A stretch of DNA of 64,000 bases from NCBI RefSeq assembly GCF_000004195.4, contig NC_030677.2:115221036-115285035 (forward strand). Direction: 5' to 3'. A program made the position numbers and the translations under genes. The notes below the pieces were generated by a model. It had not been told where the DNA came from. It did no database searches and saw only the letters and a program-made list of their open reading frames with translations. This DNA is from Xenopus tropicalis. Lineage: Eukaryota; Chordata; Amphibia; Anura; Pipidae. Positions 22,401 through 30,010 of this stretch are shown here, one piece after another; position 1 is the stretch's first letter, and each line of letters starts with the position of its first letter.

Positions 22401-24905
22401 TGAAATCCAAGTCCGGCTTGGGACTCCTCCAGTTACATGGGAGTCGGAGAAACAATAGGTTACCTGAAAGCAGTTCTAATGTGTAGCGATGGCTCCTTCT
22501 GAAAGCTCAGACTCAGGCACAAATCACTGAGATGGCTACCTACACACCAATATTACAACTAAAAAAATACATTTGTTCAAGAATAGAATTTTAAATGTAG
22601 AGTGAATTATTTGTTATAAGTCATTCTAATTTAGAAATAAAGATATTTACACCTGAAAAAACATTGTGCTAGCATTCTCTTTGATCACTTACCTTGTAGG
22701 CTGACTGTTCAGATTAGTTTGATAACTCTAAGTGCAACCTGTGTATGGTCATGCCACCTTACCCCCATAGGATTTCTAGCTGTCCCTATAGCAGAAACAT
22801 TTTCACTGCTCCTAATCTTAATAATTTATTATTGTTTTATAAACTGGGCAGATGAATAAAGCAAATCTTTTTATGGTTTCTATTTTTTTTTGCGTAAATG
22901 GATTCCCAGGTTGATTTGATATGAAAGCCTACTGATTTTAGGACTTGCTTTGGGAAAGGGAGAACTAGAATTTTAAAACTGAAAGCGTAGATAGGGCCAT
23001 TTATATTAGAAAATATATGTAAGCAGAAAAGTAGTTTTCTTTTCACTAGAATTATGTATGCTGATTATTCTACAAAAATATTACAACATTATTACATTCA
23101 GGCAAAGTCATTATTAATCTCTATTTTTAATCCAAGCGGTAGTTTAGCACTCAAAAAAAAAAAACAATCTTTTTTTACAACATAAACATTTTAAGTAAGT
23201 GGAAAATCATTTGTGCCAACACACAGTATGTTCCCCATAAACAGGCAAAGTTTGTTCTTTTATAAGATTTAATAAATTCATACATAGTAATATTTCTGGT
23301 GAACTCTAAAAACTCTCGAAAAGAGCTGAATCTGGCTGATCAAAGTAATCAAATTGATTGTACCCTGTTGGACATTTAAGAAAGCCAAAACAATACATTT
23401 TTAATAACTGTGATAGAATTTGAAATGCTAGAAATCCATCAGGGATACACAGTTCAAAGTTTAATAGATCTGCCCAATTATCTTGTTATTACAGAGGGAA
23501 AGTAAGTCAGATAACTATACACTGTGGGGAATGTCACTGAAGTATATATATATATGCAGTGTATGTGTGCTTATTGCTGTTGTGGTCACATCCTTATCTA
23601 TATACTGCCAGTATTTCCTAGAATACTGCATATAATAAGGGATACAAGGATAACATTTCCAAACACAAGTAAACTAGAACATTTTCGACACGTAATTAAT
23701 GTCAGCCTTGTAGCACAAGCCAGTAAGAATTTTTTTCTGTCTATATGAATATGTCTATATTTTAGAGTCTATATATACGAACATGTTCCTCTGCTCTGTC
23801 CGCACTGACACAACTACAGGACCGCATTACCTACTCGATTATTTTAGTCTCACCTCCACAATCTATCATATTGACTTCATCAGGTTTCTCCAGTGGCCAG
23901 CAATCATATTCTGTATTATCCAGATCGTGCCATCCTCTGGTAACCTAAAAAAAAGAAAACGCTATTCTTGTTATTCCAAGCCATTTCTGCCAATGAGCTT
24001 TCATTTTTATTGTATTTTAGTCATTGGCATTCTGAGAAATGCCACAGGTGGTACATTCTGTGTGTAACTATAAACTGAGTTGTTTCCTATAAAGACTTGG
24101 TTGTCCAGTGTTAATGTGCAATAATATTTTATTAATGTAGATTGGGAGAAAAACACCTTATGGGAAACCTGTTTTCCAGAAAATTTCATATTACAGGAAG
24201 GCTATCTCCCAAAGACCCCATTTTAATCAAATAATTTTACATTTTAAAACATATTTCCTTTCTCTCTGCAGTAATAAAACAGTACCTTGTACTTGATCTC
24301 AACTAAGATATAATTAATCCTTGTTGGTAACGGAAAAAATCTATTGGTTTCATCTAATGTTTAAATGAAATTTTAGCAGACATAAGGCATGGGGATCCAA
24401 ATAACAGAAAGACCCCTTATCTGGGGAACCCCAGGTCCGAGCATTCTGGATAACAAGTCTTATACTTGTATACTAAATTTAATTACTGAAAAATTGAGCA
24501 AATCAACATAACATATTTTTAAATAGCATACACCTACACCCACCTTTAAATAATATTACTGTTCAAAATCTCCAATTGTGATTTCCCACATTTTGTTAAT
24601 ATAGCTGCTCCCTGGATAAGTCACCAAGGTCAAAATCAAGGAATTTTACTATTAAAGAATAATATTATGATTTTGAATATACCCAAGAAGTTAAATTTAA
24701 AAAAGCATTTGAATTACTTTTAAATATCTGATATCTCAATATCATTGTATCTTATTGAACAGCCTTCCATTATATGGCTTGTCTTTGTTTGCAGTGTGTT
24801 TGTGCAACTTCCACAAAATACCAGTTAAAAGAGTAAATTATTGCCACCTACCAGTAAACTCCCAGTGAAATGGAACAGAAAGAAGAATGATTTGAAGGTT
24901 TTCAT
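1..24905 (-). CDS. Receptor guanylyl cyclase-like gene (3' part beyond the left edge)
   Basis: Thirteen coding exons were traced on the minus strand: 24852-24905, 23854-23944, 18755-18810, 17999-18123, 16346-16478, 15494-15617, 13200-13302, 12571-12716, 10375-10447, 6178-6304, 5357-5443, 2231-2374 and 1472-1593 (1385 nt in all). Each has GT/AG borders, and all phases agree except between 23854 and 18810, where an exon is missing. The order is signal peptide, ectodomain of about 240 residues with many cysteines, one membrane span, short juxtamembrane segment, then a kinase homology domain with [13 protein letters not shown] and [13 protein letters not shown]. The last motif matches the HGxLKSxNCVVD motif of receptor guanylyl cyclases and lacks the catalytic Asp of active kinases. 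By family knowledge such proteins make cGMP through a C-terminal cyclase domain, which would lie left of base 1. The ectodomain does not resemble the natriuretic-peptide-binding fold. Ligand and subfamily are unknown to me. Confidence 0.8.
1472..1593 (-). CDS. Receptor cyclase exon: kinase homology domain, catalytic-loop equivalent
   Basis: A 122-nt exon, phase 2 to 1. It encodes [15 protein letters not shown], then [20 protein letters not shown] and T, with the first base of what should be an Asp codon (KITD). In active kinases HRD and DxKxxN are present; here HYRLKSTN has no Asp, as in cyclase pseudokinase domains. This is the last exon I can place before the window's left edge. Confidence 0.88.
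2231..2374 (-). CDS. Receptor cyclase exon: kinase homology domain, hinge region
   Basis: A 144-nt exon, phase 2 to 2. It encodes [16 protein letters not shown], then [18 protein letters not shown] and NWGF. The block L-x-H-x-N-L...F-x-G...E-Y-C-x-x-G-S-L is diagnostic of receptor guanylyl cyclases; NPR-type proteins have the same EYCPRGSL hinge. Confidence 0.88.
2566..3888 (+). mobile_element. Solo LTR of a retroelement (1323 bp)
   Basis: The element starts TGTCATGCC and ends TTCCTGACA. It is flanked by a perfect 5-bp direct repeat GTCAT (2561-2565 and 3889-3893). Inside, an A/T box (ACATAAAAAG near 3207) and an A/T-rich stretch 200 to 250 bases further on suit an LTR promoter and polyadenylation region on the plus strand. 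No gag or pol sequence adjoins it, so it is a solo LTR left by recombination. I cannot tell Ty3/gypsy from endogenous retrovirus by sight. Confidence 0.72.
4023..4342. mobile_element. Palindromic MITE, family 1 (CAGGTAT ends)
   Basis: Ends CAGGTATAGG and CCACACCTG, and the centre carries the family core: a TCTCCCATAGA-like block, a GTACTTGATCCCAA block and a GGTATGG-GATCCAAATTA block. Family 1 is the commonest repeat here. Intact copies have inverted ends CAGGTATSGGACC and TA duplications, like Tc1/mariner-type MITEs. Confidence 0.7.
5357..5443 (-). CDS. Receptor cyclase exon: kinase homology domain, conserved lysine
   Basis: An 87-nt exon, phase 2 to 2. It encodes [15 protein letters not shown] and ends RREVKQI. 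VAIKK holds the beta-3 lysine, and REVKQI fits the alpha-C helix with its conserved Glu. T-rich acceptor and GTAGGT donor are clear. Confidence 0.83.
6178..6304 (-). CDS. Receptor cyclase exon: N-lobe, glycine/serine-rich segment
   Basis: A 127-nt exon, phase 1 to 2. It encodes [16 protein letters not shown] and, near its end, IFTLTGR plus the first two bases of a tyrosine codon. A Gly/Ser-rich stretch at this place is usual in cyclase kinase homology domains and replaces a classical glycine loop. The donor is GTGGGT. Confidence 0.72.
7840..9690 (-). mobile_element. L2-like LINE, reverse-transcriptase and 3' part
   Basis: The minus strand is open from about 9690 to 8144 apart from one in-frame TAA at 8516-8518. 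It carries reverse transcriptase motifs in order: NYRPVSLLP, the [13 protein letters not shown] block, [43 protein letters not shown] and [14 protein letters not shown]. This is typical of the CR1/L2 clade. The 5' half (endonuclease) is missing, as usual for target-primed insertion. The 3' end at about 7840 abuts a TATG-rich microsatellite. Reading continues cleanly past the internal stop to the natural end, so decay is slight. Confidence 0.85.
9994..10241. mobile_element. Palindromic MITE with TTAA flanks (family 2)
   Basis: Ends AGGAGAAGGAAAGG and CCTTTCCTTCTCCT are inverted copies, flanked by TTAA on both sides (9994-9997 and 10238-10241). Inside, a CACTGGGGGGTG block and GCACCAGCCCGGGGTA also occur in both orientations. 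TTAA duplication suits a piggyBac-type MITE. Confidence 0.75.
10375..10447 (-). CDS. Receptor cyclase exon: juxtamembrane and start of kinase homology domain
   Basis: A 73-nt exon, phase 0 to 1, with a TTGTTTAG acceptor and a GTATGA donor. It begins [19 protein letters not shown]. The W-x-I-D-F pattern after a basic segment is what precedes the kinase homology domain in receptor guanylyl cyclases (W-x-I/V-x-x-x-D/E-I type). Confidence 0.75.
10617..10929. mobile_element. Harbinger-type MITE (family 3)
   Basis: Inverted ends GGGGCAGATT and AATCTGCCCC, flanked by ACA on both sides (10614-10616, 10930-10932). The interior is rich in TCGCGA/CGAAAAAGTCG-like inverted motifs. The 3-bp target duplication and GGGGC ends suggest PIF/Harbinger. 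Confidence 0.65.
11268..11791. mobile_element. Harbinger-type MITE, longer variant
   Basis: Ends GGGGCTGATTTACTAA and TTAGTAAATGTGCCCC. The interior has repeated TTTTTCGTAGCCGTTACGA motifs in one half and their complements in the other. The central ACTCAATGGCAC segment is shared with the copy at 25960. Confidence 0.72.
11792..12570. other. Intron with a degraded repeat segment
   Basis: Between the juxtamembrane and membrane-span exons. The stretch 12300-12530 resembles 38780-39060 (shared CTGCCATGTAATGTGAATC-like start and an ACATTTCTAG-CTA end), so it is an old dispersed repeat. Nothing else was recognised. Confidence 0.35.
12571..12716 (-). CDS. Receptor cyclase exon: membrane-proximal cysteine motif and transmembrane helix
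   Basis: A 146-nt exon, phase 1 to 0. It encodes [20 protein letters not shown] (six cysteines), a short linker, and the hydrophobic stretch [17 protein letters not shown], a single membrane span. The cysteine motif has the GNGxCxxxExCxxCPxDCG pattern, which I have only a vague memory of from extracellular proteins. The donor is GTAATT. Confidence 0.85.
13200..13302 (-). CDS. Receptor cyclase exon: ectodomain
   Basis: A 103-nt exon, phase 0 to 1, encoding [20 protein letters not shown], then about 14 more residues ending LVLPAI. No cysteine. Its last base completes a valine codon with the membrane-span exon at 12716. Confidence 0.72.
14285..14570. repeat. GC-rich dispersed repeat
   Basis: A CpG-rich island with a C-run and a G-run around an inverted GCGCATGCGCG core. 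Its right half (CCCCATTGCTCCGTATGGG, then TTTCTGCCACCCTGGGCC) matches 34830-34970, showing a repeat family. It is not a gene promoter as far as I can see. Confidence 0.5.
15494..15617 (-). CDS. Receptor cyclase exon: cysteine-rich ectodomain segment
   Basis: A 124-nt exon, phase 2 to 0, with a pyrimidine-rich acceptor and a GTAAGT donor. It encodes [12 protein letters not shown], then [18 protein letters not shown]. Five cysteines in about 30 residues suggest disulphide bonds and a secreted or extracellular location. Confidence 0.8.
15876..16203. mobile_element. MITE family 1, full-length copy
   Basis: A 328-bp copy with intact inverted ends CAGGTATCGGACCCCTTATC and its complement, flanked by TA on both sides (15874-15875 and 16204-16205). 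It lies in the intron between receptor-cyclase exons at 15494 and 16478. Confidence 0.8.
16346..16478 (-). CDS. Receptor cyclase exon: ectodomain
   Basis: A 133-nt exon, phase 1 to 2, with a TTTTCCAG acceptor and a GTAGGC donor. It encodes 43 codons including [20 protein letters not shown] and [13 protein letters not shown]. The alternating hydrophobic pattern suggests beta strands. I know no named vertebrate domain with this pattern. Confidence 0.78.
17190..17890 (-). mobile_element. CR1-type LINE fragment
   Basis: Minus-strand frames include [20 protein letters not shown], then [20 protein letters not shown] and [13 protein letters not shown], which are C-terminal reverse-transcriptase pieces of CR1 LINEs. 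At least one frameshift and a deletion separate the pieces. It lies in an intron of the receptor-cyclase gene, on the same strand. Confidence 0.78.
17999..18123 (-). CDS. Receptor cyclase exon: ectodomain
   Basis: This 125-nt exon, phase 2 to 1, encodes 41 full codons including [17 protein letters not shown] and a possible N-glycosylation site (NGS). The donor is GTAAGT. The frame upstream of the acceptor has a TGA, so the exon cannot extend much further 5'. Confidence 0.72.
18755..18810 (-). CDS. Receptor cyclase exon: ectodomain
   Basis: A 56-nt exon in phase 0 to 2, bordered by a GTGCTTAG acceptor and a GTAGGT donor. It encodes [18 protein letters not shown] plus a split serine codon completed by the next exon. 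Its small size makes it weaker than its neighbours, but the phase fit on the downstream side is exact. Confidence 0.6.
19189..19513. mobile_element. Harbinger-type MITE with perfect TAA duplication
   Basis: Ends GAGGCAGATTTATC and AAATGTGCCCC, flanked by TAA on both sides (19186-19188, 19514-19516). This copy gives the cleanest support for the 3-bp target duplication of family 3. Confidence 0.7.
19725..20035. repeat. Degenerate tandem repeat of about 60-65 bp
   Basis: Four or five diverged units share AATGGATAAC-AGCATA-TAAACCC-AGA and CACTATAATCAC blocks. Open frames across it on the minus strand come from the repeat itself and are not a gene. Confidence 0.6.
20461..21539. other. Intron of the receptor cyclase gene, no feature recognised
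   Basis: AT-rich. Short AG-GT bounded stretches on the minus strand (for example near 21160 and 21280) were tried as the missing ectodomain exon and failed on phase or stops. Confidence 0.35.
21540..21885 (+). repeat. GC-rich dispersed repeat (GGGCCACCGGGAAAAATCC family)
   Basis: Carries GACTGGGCCACCGGGAAAAA, CCCAGACCCGACCCTTGCCG and a TAAATTTATGTGCGCTCAGG block. The same blocks occur in reverse order and orientation at 46866-47150. Confidence 0.6.
22007..22283. mobile_element. MITE family 1, truncated on the right
   Basis: The left end (CAGATATGGGATC) and core are present, but the sequence breaks off after GGAAAGATCCC and runs straight into a different repeat at about 22287. The right terminal repeat is missing. 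Confidence 0.65.
22287..22570 (-). repeat. Dispersed repeat with an exon-like look
   Basis: The minus strand carries a block I recognise as a common Xenopus interspersed repeat: a TAGGTAGCCATCTCAGTGAT start, then a GCTTTCAGAAGGAGCCATCG block. It has AG/GT-like borders near 22465-22500 that imitate a short exon, but the recognised repeat explains them. Confidence 0.45.
23854..23944 (-). CDS. Receptor cyclase exon: N-terminal ectodomain
   Basis: This 91-nt exon follows a strong T-rich acceptor and ends at a GTGAGA donor, phase 0 to phase 1. It encodes 30 residues beginning [16 protein letters not shown] and ending IDCG, with two cysteines. The other two frames contain stops. The next downstream exon (18810) starts in phase 0, so at least one exon of length 3n+2 is missing between them. 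Confidence 0.7.
24160..24472. mobile_element. MITE family 1, diverged copy
   Basis: Both ends are degraded (TTATGGGAAACCTG on the left, CTTATACTTG on the right), but the TCTCCCA and GTACTTGATCTCAA core blocks are in the usual order. It lies in the first intron of the receptor-cyclase gene. Confidence 0.65.
24852..24905 (-). CDS. Receptor cyclase exon: start codon and signal peptide
   Basis: The ATG is at 24905-24903. The 18 codons read [18 protein letters not shown], a basic start followed by a Phe/Leu-rich hydrophobic core typical of a secretory signal peptide. The exon ends in phase 0 at a GTAGGT donor, matching the phase-0 acceptor of the next exon at 23944. Confidence 0.7.
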
Positions 24906-25924
24906 AGTTGAAGAGATTATTACATCCCAGATTCAGCTCTTAAATTCAAGGTCTCAGGGGAGCTTTTCAGCATGGATACTATGCCTTAGGATCACCACCA
25001 GATGTTATATCATTTTGCTGCAGTTGCAATTTGTCCCTGATGACTTGCAATTGGATGGTACAGAGAAGAAAGGTGGATGTACTCAGCTGTTAAATCAATT
25101 TACTTCCAAAGAGTAAGAATTGTATTAACTCAGTGTAAGCTTTTGACTTAGGCTCCATCTGGTGGTTGTATGCTGAAATACATATTTGTTTTTTCCACCT
25201 CTGCTCACTATAATTACCATTTTTCAGTATTTTCAATATACAGTAGACAAACATAATGTAATGTGTTGGCCACACAATAGCTTCTCTGTAAAGCCAGATA
25301 TTTTTACTCTTATTTTTATATTTTATTAGTTATCTTTCTGTTCCGGCCTCTGTTAACTCATATTCAATCAGTCATTCAAAAATATTGCGTGACTTATAGT
25401 GACAAAGTCCATAGTTATCAGGTAGTAAGTAAGTAAAAACTGTTGTAGTGGAATGGATTCCAGTCTCTGTTTGGCACACTTTAACAGGTCATTGTTGAAA
25501 TTTTATCTCAAGGGATCCTTATTTTAACTTTACACAAGTGTAGCTGAAGAAATCTTTAGGAAATAACTCATTTGGCTATTTATATAGGAGAAAGGTCATT
25601 TAAACTTTTTGACTTTATTGCTATGTCACACTCTACTGTCAAAATAAGAAAAAAGAATAGCTTAAATCTATATGGATTTATGCAATTTAGTTAGAACTAA
25701 GAACAAGTTTCTGTTGTATTATTAAAGAGAAATAGAAAATAATTGAAAAATATTAAAATTTTTTGCTTAAAAATGATTTAATGGGAAACGGCCTTCCTGA
25801 AATTCTGAGCTTTTTGGATATTGGGTCTCTAGATTAGAGATCTCATACCTGTATGAAAAGTAACACAATAGAAAGCAGGAACTTGGCTGTTTCAAATAGA
25901 GCAATGTAATATCAGGCATAACAC
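24906..25924. other. Upstream of the receptor cyclase start codon
   Basis: Should hold the 5' untranslated region and promoter on the minus strand. No clear TATA box or CpG-rich stretch was seen. A family-1 right-end fragment (GGGAAACGGCCTTCCTGAAA, then CTCATACCTG) lies at 25780-25855. Confidence 0.35.
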
Positions 25925-26700
25925 TGCAGAATGCAGCTACAGGAACATGGCTATTCCAAGGGGCACATTTACTAATCCACGAACGTCCGAATGCGTTTTT
26001 TTTCGTAATGATCGGTATTTTGCGATTTTTTTTCGGAAATTGACGCAACTTTTTCATAGCCGTTACGACTTTTTTGCAAAATGTCGCGACTTTTTCGTAG
26101 CGTTACGACTTGCGCGAATTGTCACGACTTTTGCGTAGCCATCGCGCCGAGTACGAAAGTTTCGGATTCATTCAAGCTTCGGTATCGTGACTTTCCTTGG
26201 GCCAGGTTGGAGCTGCAGCGTGCCATTGAGTCCTATGGGAGGCTTCCAAAATCATGCTAAGTCTGAAAGTTTTGCCCGCAGTTTACGAGTGCTCAATACG
26301 AAAAAGTCGAGACAAGATACGAGCAAATTGTAACGCCTACGAAAAAGTTGCGACAATTCGTAACGGCTACGGAAAAGTCGCGACAATTTATGAAAAAGTC
26401 GTAACGGCGACGTAAAAATCGCAAAAAATACGAAAAAGTCGCAAAATGTTTGTTTTCCAATCGGAATTTTTCCCATTCGGATTTGTGGGTTAGTAAATCA
26501 GCCCCTAAGTGTACTATAGTATCACGTGTGACACAACAGAATGCAGCTACAGGAACATGGCTATTCCAAGTGTACTATAGTATCACGTGTGACACAACAG
26601 AATGCAGCTACAGGAACATGGCTATTCCAAGTGTACCATAGTATCACGTGTGACACAGCAGAATGCAGCTACAAGAACAGTGCTGTGCCAAGTGTACTAC
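25925..26700. repeat. 61-bp tandem repeat, about four units, first one split by a MITE
   Basis: Units contain GAATGCAGCTACAGGAACAT and GGCTATTCCAAGTGTACTAT. The first unit is interrupted at 25960-26505. The last unit at about 26660-26699 is diverged and runs into a family-1 MITE at a TA site. Confidence 0.75.
25960..26505. mobile_element. Harbinger-type MITE inserted in a 61-bp tandem repeat
   Basis: Ends GGGGCACATTTACTAA and TTAGTAAATCAGCCCC. The flanks CAA (25957-25959) and TAA (26506-26508) are the duplicated target: uninterrupted neighbouring units read TTCCAAGTGTAC. The element therefore arrived after the tandem unit had formed. Confidence 0.78.
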
Positions 26701-27253
26701 AGGTATGGGACCCATTATCCAGAATGCTCGGGACCAAGGGTATTCCGGATAAGGGGTCTTTCCGTAATTTGGATCTTCATACCTTAAGTCTACTAAAAAA
26801 CCAATAAAACATTAATTAAACCCAATAGGATTGGTTTGCCTCCAATAAGGATTAATTATATCTTAGTTGGGATCAAGTACAAGGTACTGTTTTATTATTA
26901 CAGAGAAAAAAGGAAATCATTTTTAAAAATTAGAATTATTTGCTTATAATGGAGTCTATGGGAGATGGCCTTTCCGTAATTCGGAGCTTTCTGTATAATG
27001 GGTTTCCAGATAAGGGATCCCATTCATTTTTTAAGGAACAAGTAAACCTCTTATTTTAAAACCCCTTCAAATTATGTAATCAGTCCCCAAAATGACATAC
27101 TTTATTCCCTACATTGAGTCTAGTGAGAAAAAACATCATTGCTCATTGTAGGGTAAGAGATATGTCATTTTGGGGGCTGTTTAGAGTCTTTAAAGAATTT
27201 TAGGGTTTCTATATCCTTGAAGTAAAGAAGTGGATAAAAAAAGGATAAAAATG
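26700..27253. mobile_element. MITE family 1 joined to a second palindromic segment
   Basis: A family-1 copy (26700-27026) entered at TA within the tandem repeat, followed by a segment with its own inverted blocks CCCCAAAATGACATAC and TATGTCATTTTGGGGG (27082-27184). The whole compound recurs nearly unchanged at 40073-40629, so it moves as one unit. Confidence 0.7.
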
Positions 27254-27428
27254 CACGGCATTTAAGTTGGGATCAAATACAAGGTACTGTTTTATTTTTA
27301 CAGAGAAAAAGGAAATTAATTTTAAAAATATGAATTATTTGATTAAAATGGAGTCTATGGGAGACAGGCTTTCTGTAGTTCAGAGCTTTCTGGATAATTG
27401 GTTTCCGGATAACTGATCCCATACCTGT
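27254..27428. mobile_element. MITE family 1, right half only
   Basis: Contains the GTTGGGATCAAATACAAGGT block through to the inverted end GATCCCATACCTG. It directly follows the compound element and may be that element's true right arm. Confidence 0.6.
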
Positions 27429-27620
27429 ATATTATCATGTGTGACGCACCCCTGTGATGTCATGACTCAGCCTCCTCCTCTCCCTATGATGTCAGGGCAC
27501 CACTTTTCCCCCGCCCTCCATGACATCACCCCCACCTCTGCCCGGCTAAGAAAAGCCCACAGTATCTTATTGCATTCACTAAATTAAGCATTTATTTACA
27601 TAAAAAGGCCCTGCTTTATA

Positions 27621-27994
27621 CAGTGGTTTGCGAAAGTATTCGGCCCCCTTGAATTTTTCCATATTTTGTCACATTACAGCCACAAACATGAATCAATTTT
27701 ATTGGAATTCCACGTGAAAGACCAATACAAAGTGGTGTACACGTGAGAAGTGGAACGAAAATCATACATGATTCCAAAATTTTTTACAACATAATTAGGC
27801 ACACCCCACTTTGCAGTTATTTATTTGTAAAAAATGTTTGGAATCATGTATGATTTTCATTCCACTTCTCACGTGTACACCACTTTGTATTGGTCTTTCA
27901 TGTGGAATTCCAATAAAAATGATTCATGTTTGTGGCTGTAATGTGACAAAATGTGGAAAAGTTTAAGGGGGCCGAATACTTTCGCAAACCACTG
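27621..27994. mobile_element. Tc1/mariner-type MITE with long inverted repeats
   Basis: Inverted ends CAGTGGTTTGCGAAAGTATT and their complement extend to arms of about 185 bp, flanked by TA (27619-27620, 27995-27996). The two arms are nearly identical over their whole length, so the element is young or folds back strongly. No transposase is present. Confidence 0.88.
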
Positions 27995-27999
27995 TATAT

Positions 28000-28430
28000 T
28001 TGGCAGGACCAGGAAGCCATACACATTCAGATTTTAGTCTTCTAAACAACCAATCGCCATGGTACCAAAATTATCAGGACAATAATTCTAAGCCCACACA
28101 TGCTCCGAAAATCATAGTATTTTATAAGTACGTGCATCCCACAATTGCCGCCATGAAACAGTGATATTGCCTCCAGGTGCCTGAAAAAACATTTCCTCCT
28201 TAGCACTGTGAAGAGAACCATTTTAGTGGAAAACAGAGGCTGAGCAATGACCCACCACTTTACTTGAGCGCAGGCAATTACAGCTATAAGGGAAAGGTCA
28301 GACGAAACATACATCCAATTCTCTCAGCCCTGCGCCTTTTTGCCAGGCTGAGAGAAGCAGATCTGCTTCCGTATGCTCCTCTGTATGTCTGCCTTAAAAA
28401 TTGCCCAACATTTTTCTCTATCAATCAGCA
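28000..28430. other. Intergenic stretch, nothing recognised
   Basis: Right of the Tc1-type MITE. Short open frames on both strands have no splice context and no familiar motifs. Confidence 0.35.
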
Positions 28431-28449
28431 CCAGTTTGGACAGGGACTA

Positions 28450-29200
28450 AAGTGACTACACCAGAATTTTTAAAGTTGATGAGTACAGGGGGACGTTCCC
28501 CTGGGGTCAGTTTTTTATAGGGATCAGGGATCTCATTCGGGATGCAGCTTTTCTTCTCTCTGCATGGACAGGGAGAGGGGGTCCTTCGGAAAGTAGCCCA
28601 ATGACCCGTAGGGAAACGTAGGGAGGCAGGGGCATGACATAGCAGTAGGGCAGACATAGCCACTCCCAATTTTTATCTGATTGGTTGTTTCGTATTAGGG
28701 GTATAAATAGCTGGAAAACGTTCCCGCTCCTCATCCATTTTAGGCAGCATAGGAAAACGCCCACCCTCCCTCCCTATAGAGGTGGAGGCAACGAGTGGTG
28801 TTGGCGGGGTGATTGAGTTGGGGAAAAACAATGGTTGGGTTAGGAAGGGAGTTTGATAATTGTTTGGGGATGGCATGCCTGGAACCTCAGGGGTAAGTAA
28901 GTGGATTAGGAGGTGAGTTTTGTGGGTAGGGGGTTCCGGGCTGGAAGGGCAGCTGGCAGCGCCAGTTGCGCTGCACAGTTATTGGCTTGTTATGGTTTAT
29001 GTTATGGTTTATGTTTATTCAAAGTTGGTTGTTTGTTATACAAACATTTGTATTGTGTTCATGAGTTGTTTTGTATCTTATTTGTTCTTATGATATGTTT
29101 TAAATTAAAACTCTAATTGTTATTAATAAATGTTCTGCGGCCATTTTTATGCCAAGAATTGGTGTCCGTGTGTTTATTGGGGTTGGTAAGTAAAAGAGGC
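28450..29200 (+). other. LTR-like segment: TATA box and distal AATAAA
   Basis: A GGTATAAATAG box at about 28698-28708 is followed about 415 bases later by ATTAATAAATG (about 29123-29133) and a GT-rich tail. That order is what an LTR has. I could not find terminal TG/CA with a target duplication, so the call is weak. A similar arrangement occurs at 54400-55060. Confidence 0.3.
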
Positions 29201-30010
29201 AAAGGGGTTAAGGTTGGGAGAAAGGTGGGTCAAGATCCGACGTTGCTCACGTCAAGAGTAGCCTAGGGGCCTCATATATCGTTAATCCGCCACAGCATAG
29301 GGGTTTTGGGCAGGCAGTTCCAAGGTACTAATATTATCTTTAAGACTAAATTACAGGTTATTCTAAGCCCAACAATTGTCCCCCTGTTAGTGCACTCTCC
29401 CCAGTCACTAAGCCCTAGGCACATGCCTCTTCTGCCTACCCCTAGTTCTGGCCCTGGTCTACAGAACTATATATTTAATCATTATGGCAAAGATATCAAC
29501 TAACTACATGCAATCAGGGTGATAATGATCCATGCAGGATTATACTAAGTAAAAAGGATGCAAGGAGCCTATGACATCCTTGGTGATTGTGAGTCTCAGT
29601 CGACTCCTGTAAGTGGCCAGTCAACTCTTGAATGCTCATTTAGGAATGCAGTGCATAGTGCAATTTTGGAATACAGATCACCAGGTTTTATTCCTACAAT
29701 GACGCATTTTTCCCCTAGAATTCCAGTGGAAGAAGAAAGTGGAAGTGGAAGTTTTTTTTTACATTGGGAATGTCATCAATTCTTGTGTGCCAATGTACAT
29801 ATTGTTAATAACTGCATTAGTGTGCAATTCGCTTGGCACAAATCAGTAGAGCCTTTTGATGCAAACCTCTAGTAGATCCCTGGAACTAAGCACTTAACAC
29901 GTAACAGGAACATAGAATGGCACATGTACTTTTTATATATTGCATAGATGGGGAAGTAATTTCCCCAAATTGTTTTACACTATAAACCTCGGTATCATGG
30001 CTCACATAAT

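Noticed and set aside
22465..22500. Possible receptor-cyclase exon reading [11 protein letters not shown] between AG and GTAACC on the minus strand
   Set aside because: The surrounding sequence is a dispersed repeat I recognise from many Xenopus loci, which explains the block without a gene.
22697..22735. Possible receptor-cyclase exon with a strong GTAAGT donor near 22696
   Set aside because: Only one frame is open and it needs phase 0 at the start and gives phase 2 at the end, which fits neither neighbour; the other two frames have stops.
28421..28876. Overlapping minus-strand frames near 28.6 kb
   Set aside because: No splice or start context, and they overlap a plus-strand TATA/AATAAA arrangement that looks like an LTR.
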